Part shown: piece by piece, positions 10,123 to 20,210 of the stretch
Layout of the letters: every line of letters begins with the position of its first letter
How positions within the stretch are numbered: the first letter of the stretch is position 1
Assembly (NCBI GenBank): GCA_902706205.1
Contig: CACSKA010000002.1
Coordinates: 372,001-436,000, forward strand
DNA length: 64,000 nucleotides
Direction of reading: 5' to 3'
Source of the DNA: Chryseobacterium sp. 18061
Lineage (GTDB): Bacteria; Pseudomonadota; Gammaproteobacteria; Enterobacterales; Enterobacteriaceae
Notes under the pieces: model-generated
The model's input: only the letters and a program-made list of their open reading frames with translations
Told to the model about the DNA's origin: nothing
Database searches by the model: none
Translations under genes and position numbers: made by a program

Positions 10123-11493
10123 ATGTCTGCACAAGAACCTGGCGATATGATTTACGGTCTGGAAGATAAACCCGCCCCGCTTCCGGCATTTTTAACCGCA
10201 CTCCAGCACGTGCTTGCGAGCCTGGTTGGGATAATCACCCCGCCACTCATCGTCGGTTCGGTGCTGGGCCTCAATGCTTATTTGCCGTGGCTCATCAGTA
10301 TGTCGCTGATTGTTTCCGGCATCGGCACATTCCTGCAAGCGAGGCGCCTCTTCGGGATTGGGGCGGGCATGATCTGCCTGCAAGGCACCAGCTTTGCATT
10401 TCTGAGTGTTATTCTCGCCGCCGGGTTTAGCGTTAAAAGCAAAGGTGGTGGGCCAGAGCAAATCATGGCGATGATTTTCGGCCTGACGCTGGTTGCCGCA
10501 TTTATTCCGGTGGTAGTCAGCCGTTTTCTCGGCCAGCTTCGCAAGGTTATCACTCCGCTGGTCAGCGGCACCGTGGTTTGTCTGATTGGGATCAGCCTGA
10601 TTAAAGTCAGCATCACCGACTGGGGTGGCGGTCATAATGTGAAAGATTTCGGCGCACCGGGCAATTTGCTGCTCGGCCTGCTGACGCTCGGCACAATCGT
10701 GCTGTTCAGCCGCGCGCAGAGCCGCTGGCTGCGTCTGGGGGCAGTCATTCTTGGGATTGCCATCGGCTGCATTGCCGCGTGGTTCAGCGGAAAACTAAGC
10801 TGGCAGCCTTACAACCAGGCGTGGATTGCGCTGCCGCAGCCCTTCCGTTTCGGCTTCGATTTCGACTACAGCCTCTTTTTACCGTTGGCGCTGATCTCGC
10901 TCATCAGCATTCTGGAAGCGGTCGGCGATCTCACCGCCAACTGCCTGCTATCCCGCCAGCCGATTGAAGGCGAGCGTTACGTGGCACGCCTTAAGGGCGG
11001 CATTCTTGCCGACGGCGTGAGCTGCATTCTGGCGGCGATGTTCTCTGCTCTGCCGAGCACCACCTTTGCCCAGAACAACGGTGTTATTCAGATGACCGGC
11101 GTAGCCAGCCGCCACGTTGGTATCTGGATTGGCGCCCTGCTGGCGTTGCTCGGGCTGTTCCCGGTGTTTGGTGCCGTGGTACAACAAATTCCTGCCCCGG
11201 TATTGGGCGGCGCGACGCTGGTGATGTTTGGTAGCGTTCTGGCCGCTGGGATCCGCATCATGACCCAGTCTCCGCTGAACCGTCGTGACATGTTGATTAT
11301 CGCCGTATCGTTTGGCATCGGCTTGGGCGTGGAGGCCGAACCGGAATTTCTGAGTCATCTTCCGCCGGTGTGCAAAAGCCTGTTTGGTTCAGCAATCACC
11401 AGCGGTGGCTTGATGGCGATGCTGCTCAATCTGGTTCTGCCTGCAGAGCGGAGTGACGCCAGCGCAGCCAATCTGCCGGTGGTCGAAAAATAG
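10123..11493 (+). CDS. NCS2-family purine (xanthine/urate-type) permease
   Basis: This is a 456-residue inner-membrane nucleobase:proton symporter of the NCS2 (NAT) family, with about 12-14 hydrophobic segments. Family hallmarks are the QH pair in TALQHVLAS of the first helix, QGTSFAF in helix 3 and the substrate-site segment SILEAVGDLTA, which carries the conserved Glu and Gly-Asp. The start at 10123 has AGGAG seven bases upstream; a longer in-frame start at 10084 lacks one. Its operon partner is an 8-oxoguanine deaminase-like enzyme, so uptake of an oxidised purine, urate or xanthine is the likely role. It most resembles UacT/XanQ-type carriers; substrate unproven. Confidence 0.85.
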   Translation: MSAQEPGDMIYGLEDKPAPLPAFLTALQHVLASLVGIITPPLIVGSVLGLNAYLPWLISMSLIVSGIGTFLQARRLFGIGAGMICLQGTSFAFLSVILAAGFSVKSKGGGPEQIMAMIFGLTLVAAFIPVVVSRFLGQLRKVITPLVSGTVVCLIGISLIKVSITDWGGGHNVKDFGAPGNLLLGLLTLGTIVLFSRAQSRWLRLGAVILGIAIGCIAAWFSGKLSWQPYNQAWIALPQPFRFGFDFDYSLFLPLALISLISILEAVGDLTANCLLSRQPIEGERYVARLKGGILADGVSCILAAMFSALPSTTFAQNNGVIQMTGVASRHVGIWIGALLALLGLFPVFGAVVQQIPAPVLGGATLVMFGSVLAAGIRIMTQSPLNRRDMLIIAVSFGIGLGVEAEPEFLSHLPPVCKSLFGSAITSGGLMAMLLNLVLPAERSDASAANLPVVEK

Positions 11494-11575
11494 CACTGCG
11501 CACTACGCGCCCCTGGATCAGCAGACAGGGCATAACTGAGCTGACTCTCTCATTCATCAACAGGAGGAGTTAGCG

Positions 11576-12934
11576 ATGTGCGCTAGCCGTATCTGGATCA
11601 AAAACCCACAAGCCATTTTCACCCCGGACGACGTGGATGCCCGGGGTGGTATTATCGTCGAAAACGGTAAAATCAGTGCCCTTCTCGCGGCCGGAGAAAC
11701 CCCGCCCCAACCCTGCGATGCCGTATTCGATGCGCGCGAGCACGTTGTACTGCCGGGGCTTATCAATACTCATCACCATTTTTATCAGACCCTGACCCGC
11801 GCCTGGGCACCTGTCGTCAATGAACCGCTGTTCCCGTGGCTGAAAACGCTCTATCCGGTGTGGGCACGACTGACGCCGGAAGCGCTGAAGCTGGCGAGCC
11901 AGGTCGCAATGGCTGAGCTGCTGCTTTCCGGATGCACTACCACCAGCGATCACCACTACCTGTTCCCTGAAGGGATGGAAAACGCTATTGATGTGCAGGT
12001 TGAAGTGGTGAACGAGCTGGGGATGCGCGCGATGCTGACCCGAGGCTCGATGAGTCTCGGTGAAAATGATGGCGGCCTACCACCGCAGCACACAGTGCAA
12101 TCGGGTGAAGCTATTCTCGAAGACAGTCTGCGCCTGATTCGTCGCTATCATCAGCGCGGCGAAGGGGCGCGCATTCAGATTGCTCTCGCCCCGTGTTCAC
12201 CGTTTTCAGTCACCGAAGAAATCATGCAGGAAAGTGCACGTCTGGCCGCGGTGGAAGATGTCCGGCTACATACCCATCTGGCGGAAACCCTCGACGAAGA
12301 AGATTTTTGTCTGGCGCGATTTGGCCTGCGTACCGTCGACTATCTGGAGAAAGTCGGCTGGCTGAGCGACAGAACCTGGCTTGCGCACGGCATTCATTTC
12401 AATGCCGATGAAATTCAGCGCCTCGGCGCAGCGGGGGTCGGGATTTGCCATTGCCCGGTGTCGAATATGCGTCTGGCATCCGGCATTTGCCCAACGCTCG
12501 ACCTGGAAAACGCAGGGGCGATTATTGGCCTCGGCGTTGATGGTTCGGCCTCAAACGACGCTTCCAGCCTGATGTTTGAGACCCGTCAGGCGTTGTATCT
12601 GCAACGTTTACGCTACGGCGCAAAACGCATTACCCCGCAAAAAGTCCTCGGCTGGGCGACAAAAGGTTCTGCTCGTCTGTTAGGTCGGTCCGATCTCGGG
12701 GAAATTCGTGTGGGCAAACAGGCTGATCTGGCACTGTTCCGTCTTGACGATCTGCGTTTTAGCGGCAGCCACGATCCGCTTTCTGCAATGATCCTGTGCG
12801 GCGCCGATCGTGCCGATCGGGTCATGGTGGGCGGGGAATGGCGAGTAGTCGACGGTGAAATTTGCGGACTGGATTGCGAACGTTTGAAAGTACTGCACCG
12901 CGAAGCGGCGAAACAGTTGGTTGCAACTTTCTAA
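11576..12934 (+). CDS. 8-oxoguanine deaminase-like amidohydrolase
   Basis: This 452-residue cytosolic metal-dependent amidohydrolase belongs to the guanine/8-oxoguanine deaminase and cytosine-deaminase branch (COG0402). Metal ligands are visible in NTHHHFYQTLTRAW, in HTHLAE (with the catalytic Glu) and in GVDGSASND (the Asp). By family similarity it probably converts 8-oxoguanine to urate plus ammonia. AGGAGG precedes the ATG at 11576. Only 82 bases separate it from the permease, which implies an operon for salvage of oxidised purines. This pair is absent between lipA and tatE in E. coli K-12. The exact substrate is an inference; a related deaminase activity is possible. Confidence 0.8.
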   Translation: MCASRIWIKNPQAIFTPDDVDARGGIIVENGKISALLAAGETPPQPCDAVFDAREHVVLPGLINTHHHFYQTLTRAWAPVVNEPLFPWLKTLYPVWARLTPEALKLASQVAMAELLLSGCTTTSDHHYLFPEGMENAIDVQVEVVNELGMRAMLTRGSMSLGENDGGLPPQHTVQSGEAILEDSLRLIRRYHQRGEGARIQIALAPCSPFSVTEEIMQESARLAAVEDVRLHTHLAETLDEEDFCLARFGLRTVDYLEKVGWLSDRTWLAHGIHFNADEIQRLGAAGVGICHCPVSNMRLASGICPTLDLENAGAIIGLGVDGSASNDASSLMFETRQALYLQRLRYGAKRITPQKVLGWATKGSARLLGRSDLGEIRVGKQADLALFRLDDLRFSGSHDPLSAMILCGADRADRVMVGGEWRVVDGEICGLDCERLKVLHREAAKQLVATF

Positions 12935-12956
12935 TCAGGCGGGCGCTAAAATGACA

Positions 12957-12987
12957 AGAGGCCGCAACGGAACCTGTTGTGGCCTCT
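12957..12987. terminator. Hairpin between the deaminase gene and tatE
   Basis: A 12-base stem (AGAGGCCGCAAC with GTTGTGGCCTCT, one G-U pair) lies between the convergent deaminase and tatE genes. No strong T-run follows on the plus strand; on the minus strand TTGTCATTTT follows. It may therefore mainly end tatE transcription. Confidence 0.5.
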
Positions 12988-13062
12988 CTGGCTAACTCGT
13001 TGACGTGGGCGAAATGACCTGCATGAGCAAACGGCTACTGCACGTCGTTTCTGGCTGCGCCT

Positions 13063-13266
13063 TTACTCTTTATGAGAGAGTTTTTCTGCCGGGACGTCAT
13101 CTTCAGCGCTTTTCTTGGCACTGGTGTCGTCTTCGTTCATGGCTTTCTTAAAGCCTTTGATTGCAGACCCCAGGTCTCCGCCCAGCGTACGCAATTTCTT
13201 GGTACCAAACACCAGGACAATCAGTGCGGCAACCACCAGCAGTTTGGTAATACTAATCTCACCCAT
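13063..13266 (-). CDS. tatE: Sec-independent translocase subunit TatE
   Basis: TatE is the minor paralogue of TatA and forms part of the membrane pore of the twin-arginine pathway for folded proteins. The 67-residue protein has one N-terminal membrane helix ([18 protein letters not shown]), the FGTKKLR hinge, the amphipathic helix [15 protein letters not shown], and an acidic and lysine-rich tail. It resembles E. coli TatE more than TatA in length and N-terminus ([12 protein letters not shown]). It is monocistronic and lies between the purine genes and ybeM. Confidence 0.92.
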   Translation of the reverse strand: MGEISITKLLVVAALIVLVFGTKKLRTLGGDLGSAIKGFKKAMNEDDTSAKKSAEDDVPAEKLSHKE

Positions 13267-13393
13267 AGATACCTTCTTGATTAAAACAGGCTACAAAACG
13301 CGCCAACAAAACCGTAGCTAATTAACGGTCATTTAGCGAGGGCACACAATAGCAATCTGTAACAAGGTGAATCAAGCATTGATTAAAAAAACA

Positions 13394-14182
13394 TCACATT
13401 ATTTGCGGTGGCGCAAAACGACGGTTTTTAAGTACCGGTAATTGCGCACGTACCTGTTGCAAAACCTCGAGACTGATGTCTGCAAAAATCAGCTGTTGGG
13501 CATAGCCCGCCCCGGCCAGCGTGACCCCCAGCGGATCAACCACGCGGCTCTGACCAATGTTCTTGTTGCCGCACTCCCCCGCCGCCACGATGTAACAGGT
13601 GGTATCCAGCGCTCTCGCCGCCAACAGCGTCGCCCAATGATGCTCCTTCAGCGGCCCACGCACCCACGCCGTCGGCAATACCAACAGCTCTGCACCCTGC
13701 AAGGCATGCGCCAGCGCGATTTCAGGGAATCGCAGGTCGTAGCAGGTCATCAGGCCAATCTTCACGCCGTCGACCTCAATCAGCGGCGGCAATGCGTTTC
13801 CGGCATCGACGCGCTTTGATTCCTGAATGTTGAACGCGTCATACAGATGCAGCTTCTGGTACTCGGCAATAATCTCACCGCTGCGCAGTGCCACCAGCGT
13901 GTTGGCCGCTCGCCCTTCGGTAGTGGGGACATGAACAGTCAGGACCGTGGTCATGGTGTTATGGCGACTTTCATCAAGCAATAGCCGTAAAAAACCGCCA
14001 TCGAGCGTCTGAGCGGATTTTACCGACATATCCGGGTCATTATCGTCCCGGGCTAACAACGCCTCAGGCAGCACCAGCAGCGCCGTCTGCGCCCCCGCAG
14101 CCTGCTGCATTAATGATACGCAGGTCCGGGCGTTCGTTGGCCAGTCCGGGGTAACAGCAAATTGTCCTGCAGCAACGCGCAT
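13394..14182 (-). CDS. ybeM: Deaminated glutathione amidase (Nit1-type) YbeM, full length
   Basis: This nitrilase-superfamily amidase hydrolyses deaminated glutathione (a transaminase side product) to alpha-ketoglutarate and Cys-Gly, a metabolite-repair role reported for YbeM homologues. The 262-residue protein has the complete Glu-Lys-Cys triad: Glu in LPEALLA (about residue 40), Lys in YQKLHLYD and Cys in [10 protein letters not shown]. From memory, the annotated E. coli K-12 gene is disrupted near its start, whereas this copy is full length. It is convergent with nothing and is divergent from crcB. Confidence 0.9.
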   Translation of the reverse strand: MRVAAGQFAVTPDWPTNARTCVSLMQQAAGAQTALLVLPEALLARDDNDPDMSVKSAQTLDGGFLRLLLDESRHNTMTTVLTVHVPTTEGRAANTLVALRSGEIIAEYQKLHLYDAFNIQESKRVDAGNALPPLIEVDGVKIGLMTCYDLRFPEIALAHALQGAELLVLPTAWVRGPLKEHHWATLLAARALDTTCYIVAAGECGNKNIGQSRVVDPLGVTLAGAGYAQQLIFADISLEVLQQVRAQLPVLKNRRFAPPQIM

Positions 14183-14269
14183 AGTGTCTCCGCATGTTTC
14201 TTGCCGTAGCCATGAACCAAGCCCGGCGCTAAGATGATATCTTCAGTATTCAAATAGCAGGAATTGGCG

Positions 14270-14647
14270 GTGTTACAAATACTTTTAGCAGTTTTTATAG
14301 GTGGCGGAACCGGGAGCGTGCTGCGCTGGTTGCTCGGGATGCGCTTAAACCCAATGCATCATGCGATTCCTGTTGGCACATTAACCGCCAATCTGCTGGG
14401 CGCGTTTATCATCGGTGCAGGGCTGGCGTGGTTCAATCGGATGACGCACATTGATCCCATGTGGAAACTGCTTATCACGACGGGTTTTTGCGGCGGTTTG
14501 ACCACCTTCTCAACCTTTTCGGCGGAAGTGGTGTTTTTATTGCAGGATGGGCGTTTTGGCTGGGCGTTGCTGAACGTGGCTATCAACTTGCTCGGATCGT
14601 TTGCCATGACGGCCGCCGCCATGTGGATTTTCTCGGCGGCACGCTAA
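14270..14647 (+). CDS. crcB: Fluoride-specific ion channel CrcB (Fluc)
   Basis: CrcB is a small dual-topology membrane channel that exports fluoride. Four membrane helices can be seen, with the conserved [10 protein letters not shown] near the N-terminus and [17 protein letters not shown], the pore segment with the central sodium site. The GTG at 14270 was preferred to the TTG at 14264 because AGGA lies 7 bases upstream of GTG but only 1 base from TTG, and E. coli CrcB begins MLQLLLAVF. This gives 125 residues. No fluoride riboswitch signature was recognised upstream. Confidence 0.93.
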   Translation: MLQILLAVFIGGGTGSVLRWLLGMRLNPMHHAIPVGTLTANLLGAFIIGAGLAWFNRMTHIDPMWKLLITTGFCGGLTTFSTFSAEVVFLLQDGRFGWALLNVAINLLGSFAMTAAAMWIFSAAR

Positions 14648-14687
14648 CGCTTTTCTGCCTAACTCTTTTGGTTAAGCAGCAAGCAAA

Positions 14688-14714
14688 AAAAAACCCGTCA
14701 TTGACGGGTTTTTG
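14688..14714. terminator. Bidirectional terminator between crcB and cspE
   Basis: An A-run, the stem AAAACCCGTCA / TGACGGGTTTT and a T-run give a symmetrical terminator that serves crcB on the plus strand and cspE on the minus strand. Confidence 0.85.
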
Positions 14715-14733
14715 TATTCTACTGTCGAAATGC

Positions 14734-14943
14734 TTAGATAGGCATTACGTTTGCAGCAGATGGGCCTTTGGCACCGTTAGTGATTTCGAACTCTACACGC
14801 TGGCCTTCGGCCAGAGTTTTGAAACCGTTGGACTGGATTGCAGAGAAGTGTACGAATACATCTTTGCTGCCATCTTCCGGAGTAATGAAACCAAAGCCTT
14901 TGGACTCATTAAACCACTTAACGTTACCTTTAATCTTAGACAT
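14734..14943 (-). CDS. cspE: Cold-shock family RNA chaperone/antiterminator CspE
   Basis: CspE is a constitutive cold-shock-domain protein that melts RNA structure and acts as an antiterminator. The 69-residue protein has both RNA-binding motifs, KGFGFI (RNP1) and VFVHF (RNP2), and is nearly identical to E. coli CspE except for the last residues, VMPI. ATG at 14943 is preferred to a TTG one codon upstream because AAGGTAA is well spaced before the ATG. A long leader of over 100 bases extends towards pagP, as is common for this family. Confidence 0.95.
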   Translation of the reverse strand: MSKIKGNVKWFNESKGFGFITPEDGSKDVFVHFSAIQSNGFKTLAEGQRVEFEITNGAKGPSAANVMPI

Positions 14944-15134
14944 CAATATTACCTTTACATGAAAATGGACACAAATGCTGTGTCGGCTAACAGTACAGCA
15001 ATTGTGGTGCGTTTTGTCCAGCTTAACTTAACGAAAAAGTGATAAATGTCGCTAAATTTTATTGAAGCTGAGAGTTAGTCGTTGTTTTTGCATACGACGC
15101 AAACACCACCGCTGTGAATCACCTCTTTTGTACA

Positions 15135-15722
15135 CTAAAACTGGAAACGCATCCACGCAAAATAGACGTTCCCATTGTTATAAGTCCCTGGAATGTAAGT
15201 CATCTGGAACGTAACCGGACCATAACCGACAGAAGCCAGCGGCAGCACCACCGGAATGGGAATATAGTTCCAGTTGTCACGCGCGGTGGCCCCAACGGTG
15301 TAGCCAAGCCCTAAATGGAAGTTATCATCCGATAACGGACGCCAGGTTTTCTCCCAGCCATAACCGCCAATCGGTTCCCATTTGTTGAACGAGTCCTTAA
15401 AGGCCATCAGATACAGGCCGTGCCAGTTGCCTTTATCATCCCACCGCGACTGACCAAAACCTGCGCCCCACGGACGCTCGTTATACGTGTCCGTCTTCTC
15501 TTTGTCATAGGCAAAACGCGCATGCCAGGTAACAGAGGGAACGTACAGATCGTAATGTTCAGGTGACGCCCAGGTTTGCGCAATATTATCCCCGAGTGTT
15601 GAAAAAGCCTCACTGACCGTTGAAGTCATATTTGCCTTTGCGCAAGAGGAAAATAACACTTGAGTGGTTAATACCCCTGCAAGCATTAGGAGTTTAATGA
15701 TTTTAGCCACGAAAATAACCAC
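15135..15722 (-). CDS. pagP: Lipid A palmitoyltransferase PagP
   Basis: PagP is an eight-stranded outer-membrane barrel enzyme that moves palmitate from phospholipids to lipid A, helping resistance to cationic peptides. The mature region is very close to E. coli PagP: the catalytic His in PEHYDLYVP and the Asp-Ser in [10 protein letters not shown] are present, and it ends YFAWMRFQF. The N-terminus is a signal peptide unlike that of E. coli. The listed GTG start (195 residues) has no clear ribosome binding site; a GTG four codons later or a Met further in are alternatives. No convincing PhoP box was seen. Confidence 0.9.
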   Translation of the reverse strand: MVIFVAKIIKLLMLAGVLTTQVLFSSCAKANMTSTVSEAFSTLGDNIAQTWASPEHYDLYVPSVTWHARFAYDKEKTDTYNERPWGAGFGQSRWDDKGNWHGLYLMAFKDSFNKWEPIGGYGWEKTWRPLSDDNFHLGLGYTVGATARDNWNYIPIPVVLPLASVGYGPVTFQMTYIPGTYNNGNVYFAWMRFQF

Positions 15723-15806
15723 TTGTCGTTAATAGCTGTACAGAGTAACAAGCGTAAAATTAATAAAACCTTAACAGGAGCGGAATCGTCCTTTATGACA
15801 ACGAAA

Positions 15807-15841
15807 ATTCAGCGCCGGATGGGCGCTGAATATATTTTTTT
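15807..15841. terminator. Bidirectional terminator after the cus operon
   Basis: The stem ATTCAGCGCC / GGCGCTGAAT is followed by TATATTTTTTT on the plus strand and by TTTTCG on the minus strand. It lies about 20 bases beyond the cusA stop and probably ends the minus-strand cus transcript, insulating pagP. Confidence 0.7.
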
Positions 15842-15861
15842 CAAGACAAAAATAACTAAGA

Positions 15862-18800
15862 TTACTCTCGTTTATCGCGGTGCAATAATTTATAAACCGC
15901 CGGAATAACCAACATCGACAGTAGCGGCGCGGTAATCATTCCTCCAATCATCGGCGCGGCAATACGACTCATGACTTCAGACCCGGTTCCACTTCCCCAC
16001 ATGATAGGCAGTAGTCCCGCCATAATGGTTGCCACGGTCATTACCTTCGGGCGAACGCGGAGCACTGCGCCTTCATGAATAGCCCGCAGCAGCGAACCGT
16101 TATCCATTTCATCGACTTTGCCTCGATATTTGGTTAATGCGGTGTTGAGATACAGCACCATAATAACGCCAAACTCTGCGGCCACACCTGCCAGGGCAAT
16201 AAACCCGACGGCACTCGCCACCGATAAATTATATCCCAGCAGCCACAGCAACCAGACGCCACCAATCAGCGAAAACGGTAACGTCCCCATGATCAATAAC
16301 ACGTCGGAAATACGACGAAAAGTCAGCCACAGCAGCACAAAAATAATCATCAGCGTCACCGGTAAAACTATTTCCAGCTTGGCTATTGCGCGCTCAAGAT
16401 ATTCAAATTGCCCGGACCAGGCGAGTGAAACACCCTGAGGCAGTTTTACCTGCCGGGCAACGCGCTGCTGCATCTCCTCAACGGCAGATTTAAGGTCACG
16501 CCCGCGCAGGTCGACATAAATCCAGTTCGACAGCCGCGCGTTTTCACTCTTAAGCATCGGCGGACCTTCGCTGATGCTGACCTCCGCCAGCTCCCCGAGC
16601 GTCACCTGGCTGCCGTTAGCCGTCACCACCGGAAGCTGGCGCAGCTTTTCCACGTTGTCACGCCAATCCCGCGGATAGCGAACGTTAATCGGGAAGCGCT
16701 CCCGACCTTCAAGGGTCTGCCCGACGTTTTCCCCACCGACCAGCGTGCTGACTAACGACTGCAACTCCTGCACCGATACCCCATAACGCGCTGCCTGCTG
16801 ACGGTTAATCGCGATATCGACATAGCGCCCGCCGGAAAGCCGCTCCGCCAGCGCCGAGGTCACGCCCGGCACGTTTTTCACCACCTGTTCAATCTCACGC
16901 GCCACCCGCTCAATATCAGCCAGATTGTTGCCGTTCACCTTGATGCCCACCGGGCTTTTAATCCCGGTCGCCAGCATATCCAGTCGATTGCGAATGGGTG
17001 GCACCCACACGTTGGCAATTCCCGGCACCTGCACCGTTTTATCCAGCTCTTCGATGAGCTTCGCGGTGGTCATGCCCGGTCGCCACTGGCCACGCGGTTT
17101 AAAATGGATGGTGGTTTCCAGCATCGTTAGCGGCGCGGGATCGGTCGCGGTGTCCGCCCTGCCCGCTTTGCCGAACACGCTTTCAACTTCAGGCACCGTT
17201 TTGATCAGGCGATCGGTCTGTTGCAGTAATCGACTGGCCTCGCGCACCGAAATGCCCGGCAGCGTGGACGGCATATACAGCAGGTCGCCTTCGTCGAGCG
17301 GTGGCATAAACTCGCTGCCCAGTCGACTCAGCGGCCACAGGGTCAGCGCCAGCAGCGCCACTGCCAGCATCAGCGTGGTTTTCGGTCTGGCCAGCACCTT
17401 ATCCAGCAGCGGCTCGTAGGCGCGGATCAGCCATCGATTAATCGGGTTGGCATTTTCATCCGGGATCTTCCCGCGGATAAAATAGCCCATCAGCACCGGG
17501 ATCAGGGTGATCCCAAGCCCAGCAGCCATCGCCATTGACCAGGTTTTGGTGAACGCCAGCGGGGAAAACATCCGTCCTTCCTGGGCCTGCAGCGAAAACA
17601 CCGGGATGAACGACAGCGTAATGATGAGCAGACTGCAGAACAGTGCGGGCCCGACTTCCACCGCCGCCTTCTCCGCAAGATGCCAGTAATCCGGCTGTTT
17701 ACCCGGATTATCGTGTCGCCACTGTTCCAGCACTTTGTGCATATTCTCGATCATCACAATCGCCGCATCGACCATCGCGCCGATGGCGATCGCAATCCCT
17801 CCGAGCGACATAATGTTGGCGTTGATCCCCTGATAATGCATAACGATAAACGCGCCGAGAATGCCCAACGGCAATGACACAATCGCCACCAGCGCCGAGC
17901 GGAAATGGAACAGGAACAGCGTGCAGACCAGCGCCACCACGATAAACTCCTCAATGAGTTTATGGGTCAGCGTGTCGATGGCGTTTTCGATAAGTCCCGA
18001 ACGGTCGTACACCGGCACAATTTCCACACCGTCCGGCAGCGTTTTTTGCAGGCTGGCAAGTTTGGCTTTCACCGCGTGCAGCGTGTCGAGCGCGTTCTTG
18101 CCGTAGCGCATCACGATGATGCCGCCCGCCACTTCGCCTTCGCCGTTCAGTTCTGCCACACCGCGCCGGATTTCTGGCCCAATTTGCACCGTCGCCACAT
18201 CTGACAGCATCACCGGCACGCCTTCACGGCTGGTAATCACCACATGGCGAAAATCGTCGAGCTCTTTCAGGTAGCCAGTGGTACGCACCATATATTCGGC
18301 TTCGCCCATTTCAACGACAGCACCGCCGCTCTCCTGGTTCGCCGCTTTTAGCGCCACCACCAGTTGCTGATGGGTCACGTTGAGCGCTCGCAGCCGGTCA
18401 GGATTGACCACCACCTGATACTGACGCACCATGCCGCCGACGCTGGCGACTTCGGATACATTCGGCACCGTTTTCAGTTCGTACTTCAGCGTCCAGTCCT
18501 GAAGCGCGCGCAGGTCCGCGAGGCTGTGTTTGCCGCTTTTATCAACCAACGCATATTCATAAATCCAGCCCACGCCGGTGGCATCCGGCCCCAGTTCTGC
18601 CTTCACGCCCTCTGGCAGTTGTGACTGGATCTGACTTAAATATTCCAGTACCCGTGAACGCGCCCAATACAGATCGGTGCCGTCTTCAAACAACACGTAC
18701 ACGTAGGCGTCACCAAACATCGAAAAGCCGCGCACGGTTTTTGCGCCCGGTACCGATAGCATGGTCGTCGTCAACGGCCAGGTGACCTGATCCTCAATCA

Positions 18801-18978
18801 CCTGCGGCGCTTTTCCCGGGTAACTGGCGCGCACAATAACCTGTACGTCCGAAAGGTCAGGCAAGGCATCGAGCGGCGCGCGCTGCACCGACCACACGCC
18901 CCAGACCGCCATGCCAATCGCCGCCATAATCACCAGCAGACGGTTGCGTAAAGCACCACGAATAACAGCTGCAATCAT
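15862..18978 (-). CDS. cusA: Copper/silver RND efflux pump, inner-membrane subunit CusA
   Basis: CusA is the proton-driven RND pump that moves Cu(I) or Ag(I) through a three-part channel to the outside. The 1038-residue protein has the typical length, 12 membrane helices and two large periplasmic loops. The three methionines that bind metal in E. coli CusA (573, 623, 672) have equivalents here in LLYMPST, QWRPGMT and [12 protein letters not shown], so copper/silver specificity is well supported. The proton-relay segment [13 protein letters not shown] is present. The gene starts within the last codons of cusB (ATGA overlap), so translation is coupled. Confidence 0.93.
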   Translation of the reverse strand: MIAAVIRGALRNRLLVIMAAIGMAVWGVWSVQRAPLDALPDLSDVQVIVRASYPGKAPQVIEDQVTWPLTTTMLSVPGAKTVRGFSMFGDAYVYVLFEDGTDLYWARSRVLEYLSQIQSQLPEGVKAELGPDATGVGWIYEYALVDKSGKHSLADLRALQDWTLKYELKTVPNVSEVASVGGMVRQYQVVVNPDRLRALNVTHQQLVVALKAANQESGGAVVEMGEAEYMVRTTGYLKELDDFRHVVITSREGVPVMLSDVATVQIGPEIRRGVAELNGEGEVAGGIIVMRYGKNALDTLHAVKAKLASLQKTLPDGVEIVPVYDRSGLIENAIDTLTHKLIEEFIVVALVCTLFLFHFRSALVAIVSLPLGILGAFIVMHYQGINANIMSLGGIAIAIGAMVDAAIVMIENMHKVLEQWRHDNPGKQPDYWHLAEKAAVEVGPALFCSLLIITLSFIPVFSLQAQEGRMFSPLAFTKTWSMAMAAGLGITLIPVLMGYFIRGKIPDENANPINRWLIRAYEPLLDKVLARPKTTLMLAVALLALTLWPLSRLGSEFMPPLDEGDLLYMPSTLPGISVREASRLLQQTDRLIKTVPEVESVFGKAGRADTATDPAPLTMLETTIHFKPRGQWRPGMTTAKLIEELDKTVQVPGIANVWVPPIRNRLDMLATGIKSPVGIKVNGNNLADIERVAREIEQVVKNVPGVTSALAERLSGGRYVDIAINRQQAARYGVSVQELQSLVSTLVGGENVGQTLEGRERFPINVRYPRDWRDNVEKLRQLPVVTANGSQVTLGELAEVSISEGPPMLKSENARLSNWIYVDLRGRDLKSAVEEMQQRVARQVKLPQGVSLAWSGQFEYLERAIAKLEIVLPVTLMIIFVLLWLTFRRISDVLLIMGTLPFSLIGGVWLLWLLGYNLSVASAVGFIALAGVAAEFGVIMVLYLNTALTKYRGKVDEMDNGSLLRAIHEGAVLRVRPKVMTVATIMAGLLPIMWGSGTGSEVMSRIAAPMIGGMITAPLLSMLVIPAVYKLLHRDKRE

Positions 18979-20210
18979 TGTCCTGCCTCCACACTGTGAT
19001 GGGCGTGCTCATCGGCAGGCGCAGTCGGAAGCGCGCTGCGCAGGCTGGCTTCTGAATCAATCAGGAATTGACCGGAGGTCACCACCCGATCGCCTGCTTT
19101 CAGACCGCGGCGGATTTCGGTCCAGCCATCGGCACTCAGGCCCGGCGTGACGTTCACCGCCTGGAAATGCCCTTCTCCAGTGGCAACAATCACTCGATTA
19201 CTGCTGCCGGTGGCGATCAGTGCCTCTTCCGGAACTGCCAGCAACGGTGCGGAAGCTCGTTTCTGCGCCAGCGCAACGCGCAGATACATTCCCGGCTTCA
19301 GCTTCTGCTGCGGGTTATCCAACACGATGCGCGCTTTCAGGGTACGGGTCGTGGTTTCCAGCTGTGGGAGCAACTCGCTCACGCGGCCGTGGAAAACTTC
19401 GCCAGGCCAGCTGTCGGACGAGGCGGTCACATCGCTGCCGACCGCCAGCGAGGCGGCCTGACTTTGCGGGTAATCCACTACCAGCCACACCGGATCGAGA
19501 CTCGCTAATTCAAACAGCGGCGCAGTGGCAGTCACCTGCGCGCCTTCACGGGTATCAAGTTTCGCCACGTAGCTTGCCTTTTCGGCGCGTAATGTGAGCC
19601 GCGTTTGCGGCTGCCCGCTGCGTTCAACCTGGCGCACGACAGACTCTGGCATAAACTGCAGCGCCAGCCGTTCGCGAGCCGCACGCGTCAGGGCCGCATC
19701 GCCCAACTGGCGCACCGCCAGATACTCCTGCTGCGCAGTGGTCCACGTCGGGATCCACAATCGCGCCAGCGGTTCACCGGCCTTCACCCACTGCTGCGGG
19801 GCGCGAACGAATAGCTTTTCAACCACGCCATTGGCGGGTGATGGAATAGTTTGCAGGCTGCGTTCGTTGGTGGTGACCGTCGCCCACGCCTGAAACGCCG
19901 GTGCCAGGCTGCGCATCTGTGCGGTTTGTATCACCATGCCCAGATTCTGCTGCTGTTGTGGGCTGATGCTCACCCCGGTTTGCGTCTGGCCTTCATCGGC
20001 ATAGCGCGGCACCAGCTGCATATCCATAAACGGGGATTTTCCCGGTTTATCAAAACGTTGCCCTGGCACCATAGGGTCATACCAGTAGAGCACTTTGCGC
20101 GCCGCTTTTGCGGTGTCGACAGGTTGAGTCGATCCATGCGAACCGGCGTAATAACCACTTGTCGCCGCCAGAATGGCAACGGCCAGCGTCGTCAGAATAA
20201 TTTTTTTCAC
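18975..20210 (-). CDS. cusB: Copper/silver efflux periplasmic adaptor CusB
   Basis: CusB is the membrane-fusion protein that links CusA to the outer-membrane channel and takes metal from CusF. The 411-residue protein has an N-terminal anchor or signal segment, and the metal-binding methionines of CusB are kept in WYDPMVPG and [15 protein letters not shown]. Barrel-sandwich and beta-barrel domains follow. The start is GTG at 20210, overlapping the cusC-like stop (GTGA). The C-terminus carries an extra [10 protein letters not shown] stretch with three histidines that might also bind metal. It is co-directional and overlapping with cusA. Confidence 0.92.
   Translation of the reverse strand: MKKIILTTLAVAILAATSGYYAGSHGSTQPVDTAKAARKVLYWYDPMVPGQRFDKPGKSPFMDMQLVPRYADEGQTQTGVSISPQQQQNLGMVIQTAQMRSLAPAFQAWATVTTNERSLQTIPSPANGVVEKLFVRAPQQWVKAGEPLARLWIPTWTTAQQEYLAVRQLGDAALTRAARERLALQFMPESVVRQVERSGQPQTRLTLRAEKASYVAKLDTREGAQVTATAPLFELASLDPVWLVVDYPQSQAASLAVGSDVTASSDSWPGEVFHGRVSELLPQLETTTRTLKARIVLDNPQQKLKPGMYLRVALAQKRASAPLLAVPEEALIATGSSNRVIVATGEGHFQAVNVTPGLSADGWTEIRRGLKAGDRVVTSGQFLIDSEASLRSALPTAPADEHAHHSVEAGQ

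Noticed and set aside
14183..14269. Fluoride riboswitch before crcB
   Set aside because: The space is only about 87 bases and the conserved fluoride aptamer pattern was not seen.
14461..15042. Plus-strand frame of 193 codons across crcB and cspE
   Set aside because: It runs out of crcB in another frame, through a terminator and antisense to cspE, with no domain.
15723..15800. Possible PhoP box upstream of pagP
   Set aside because: Only loosely matching TTAA repeats were found; spacing and sequence do not fit the direct-repeat consensus well enough.
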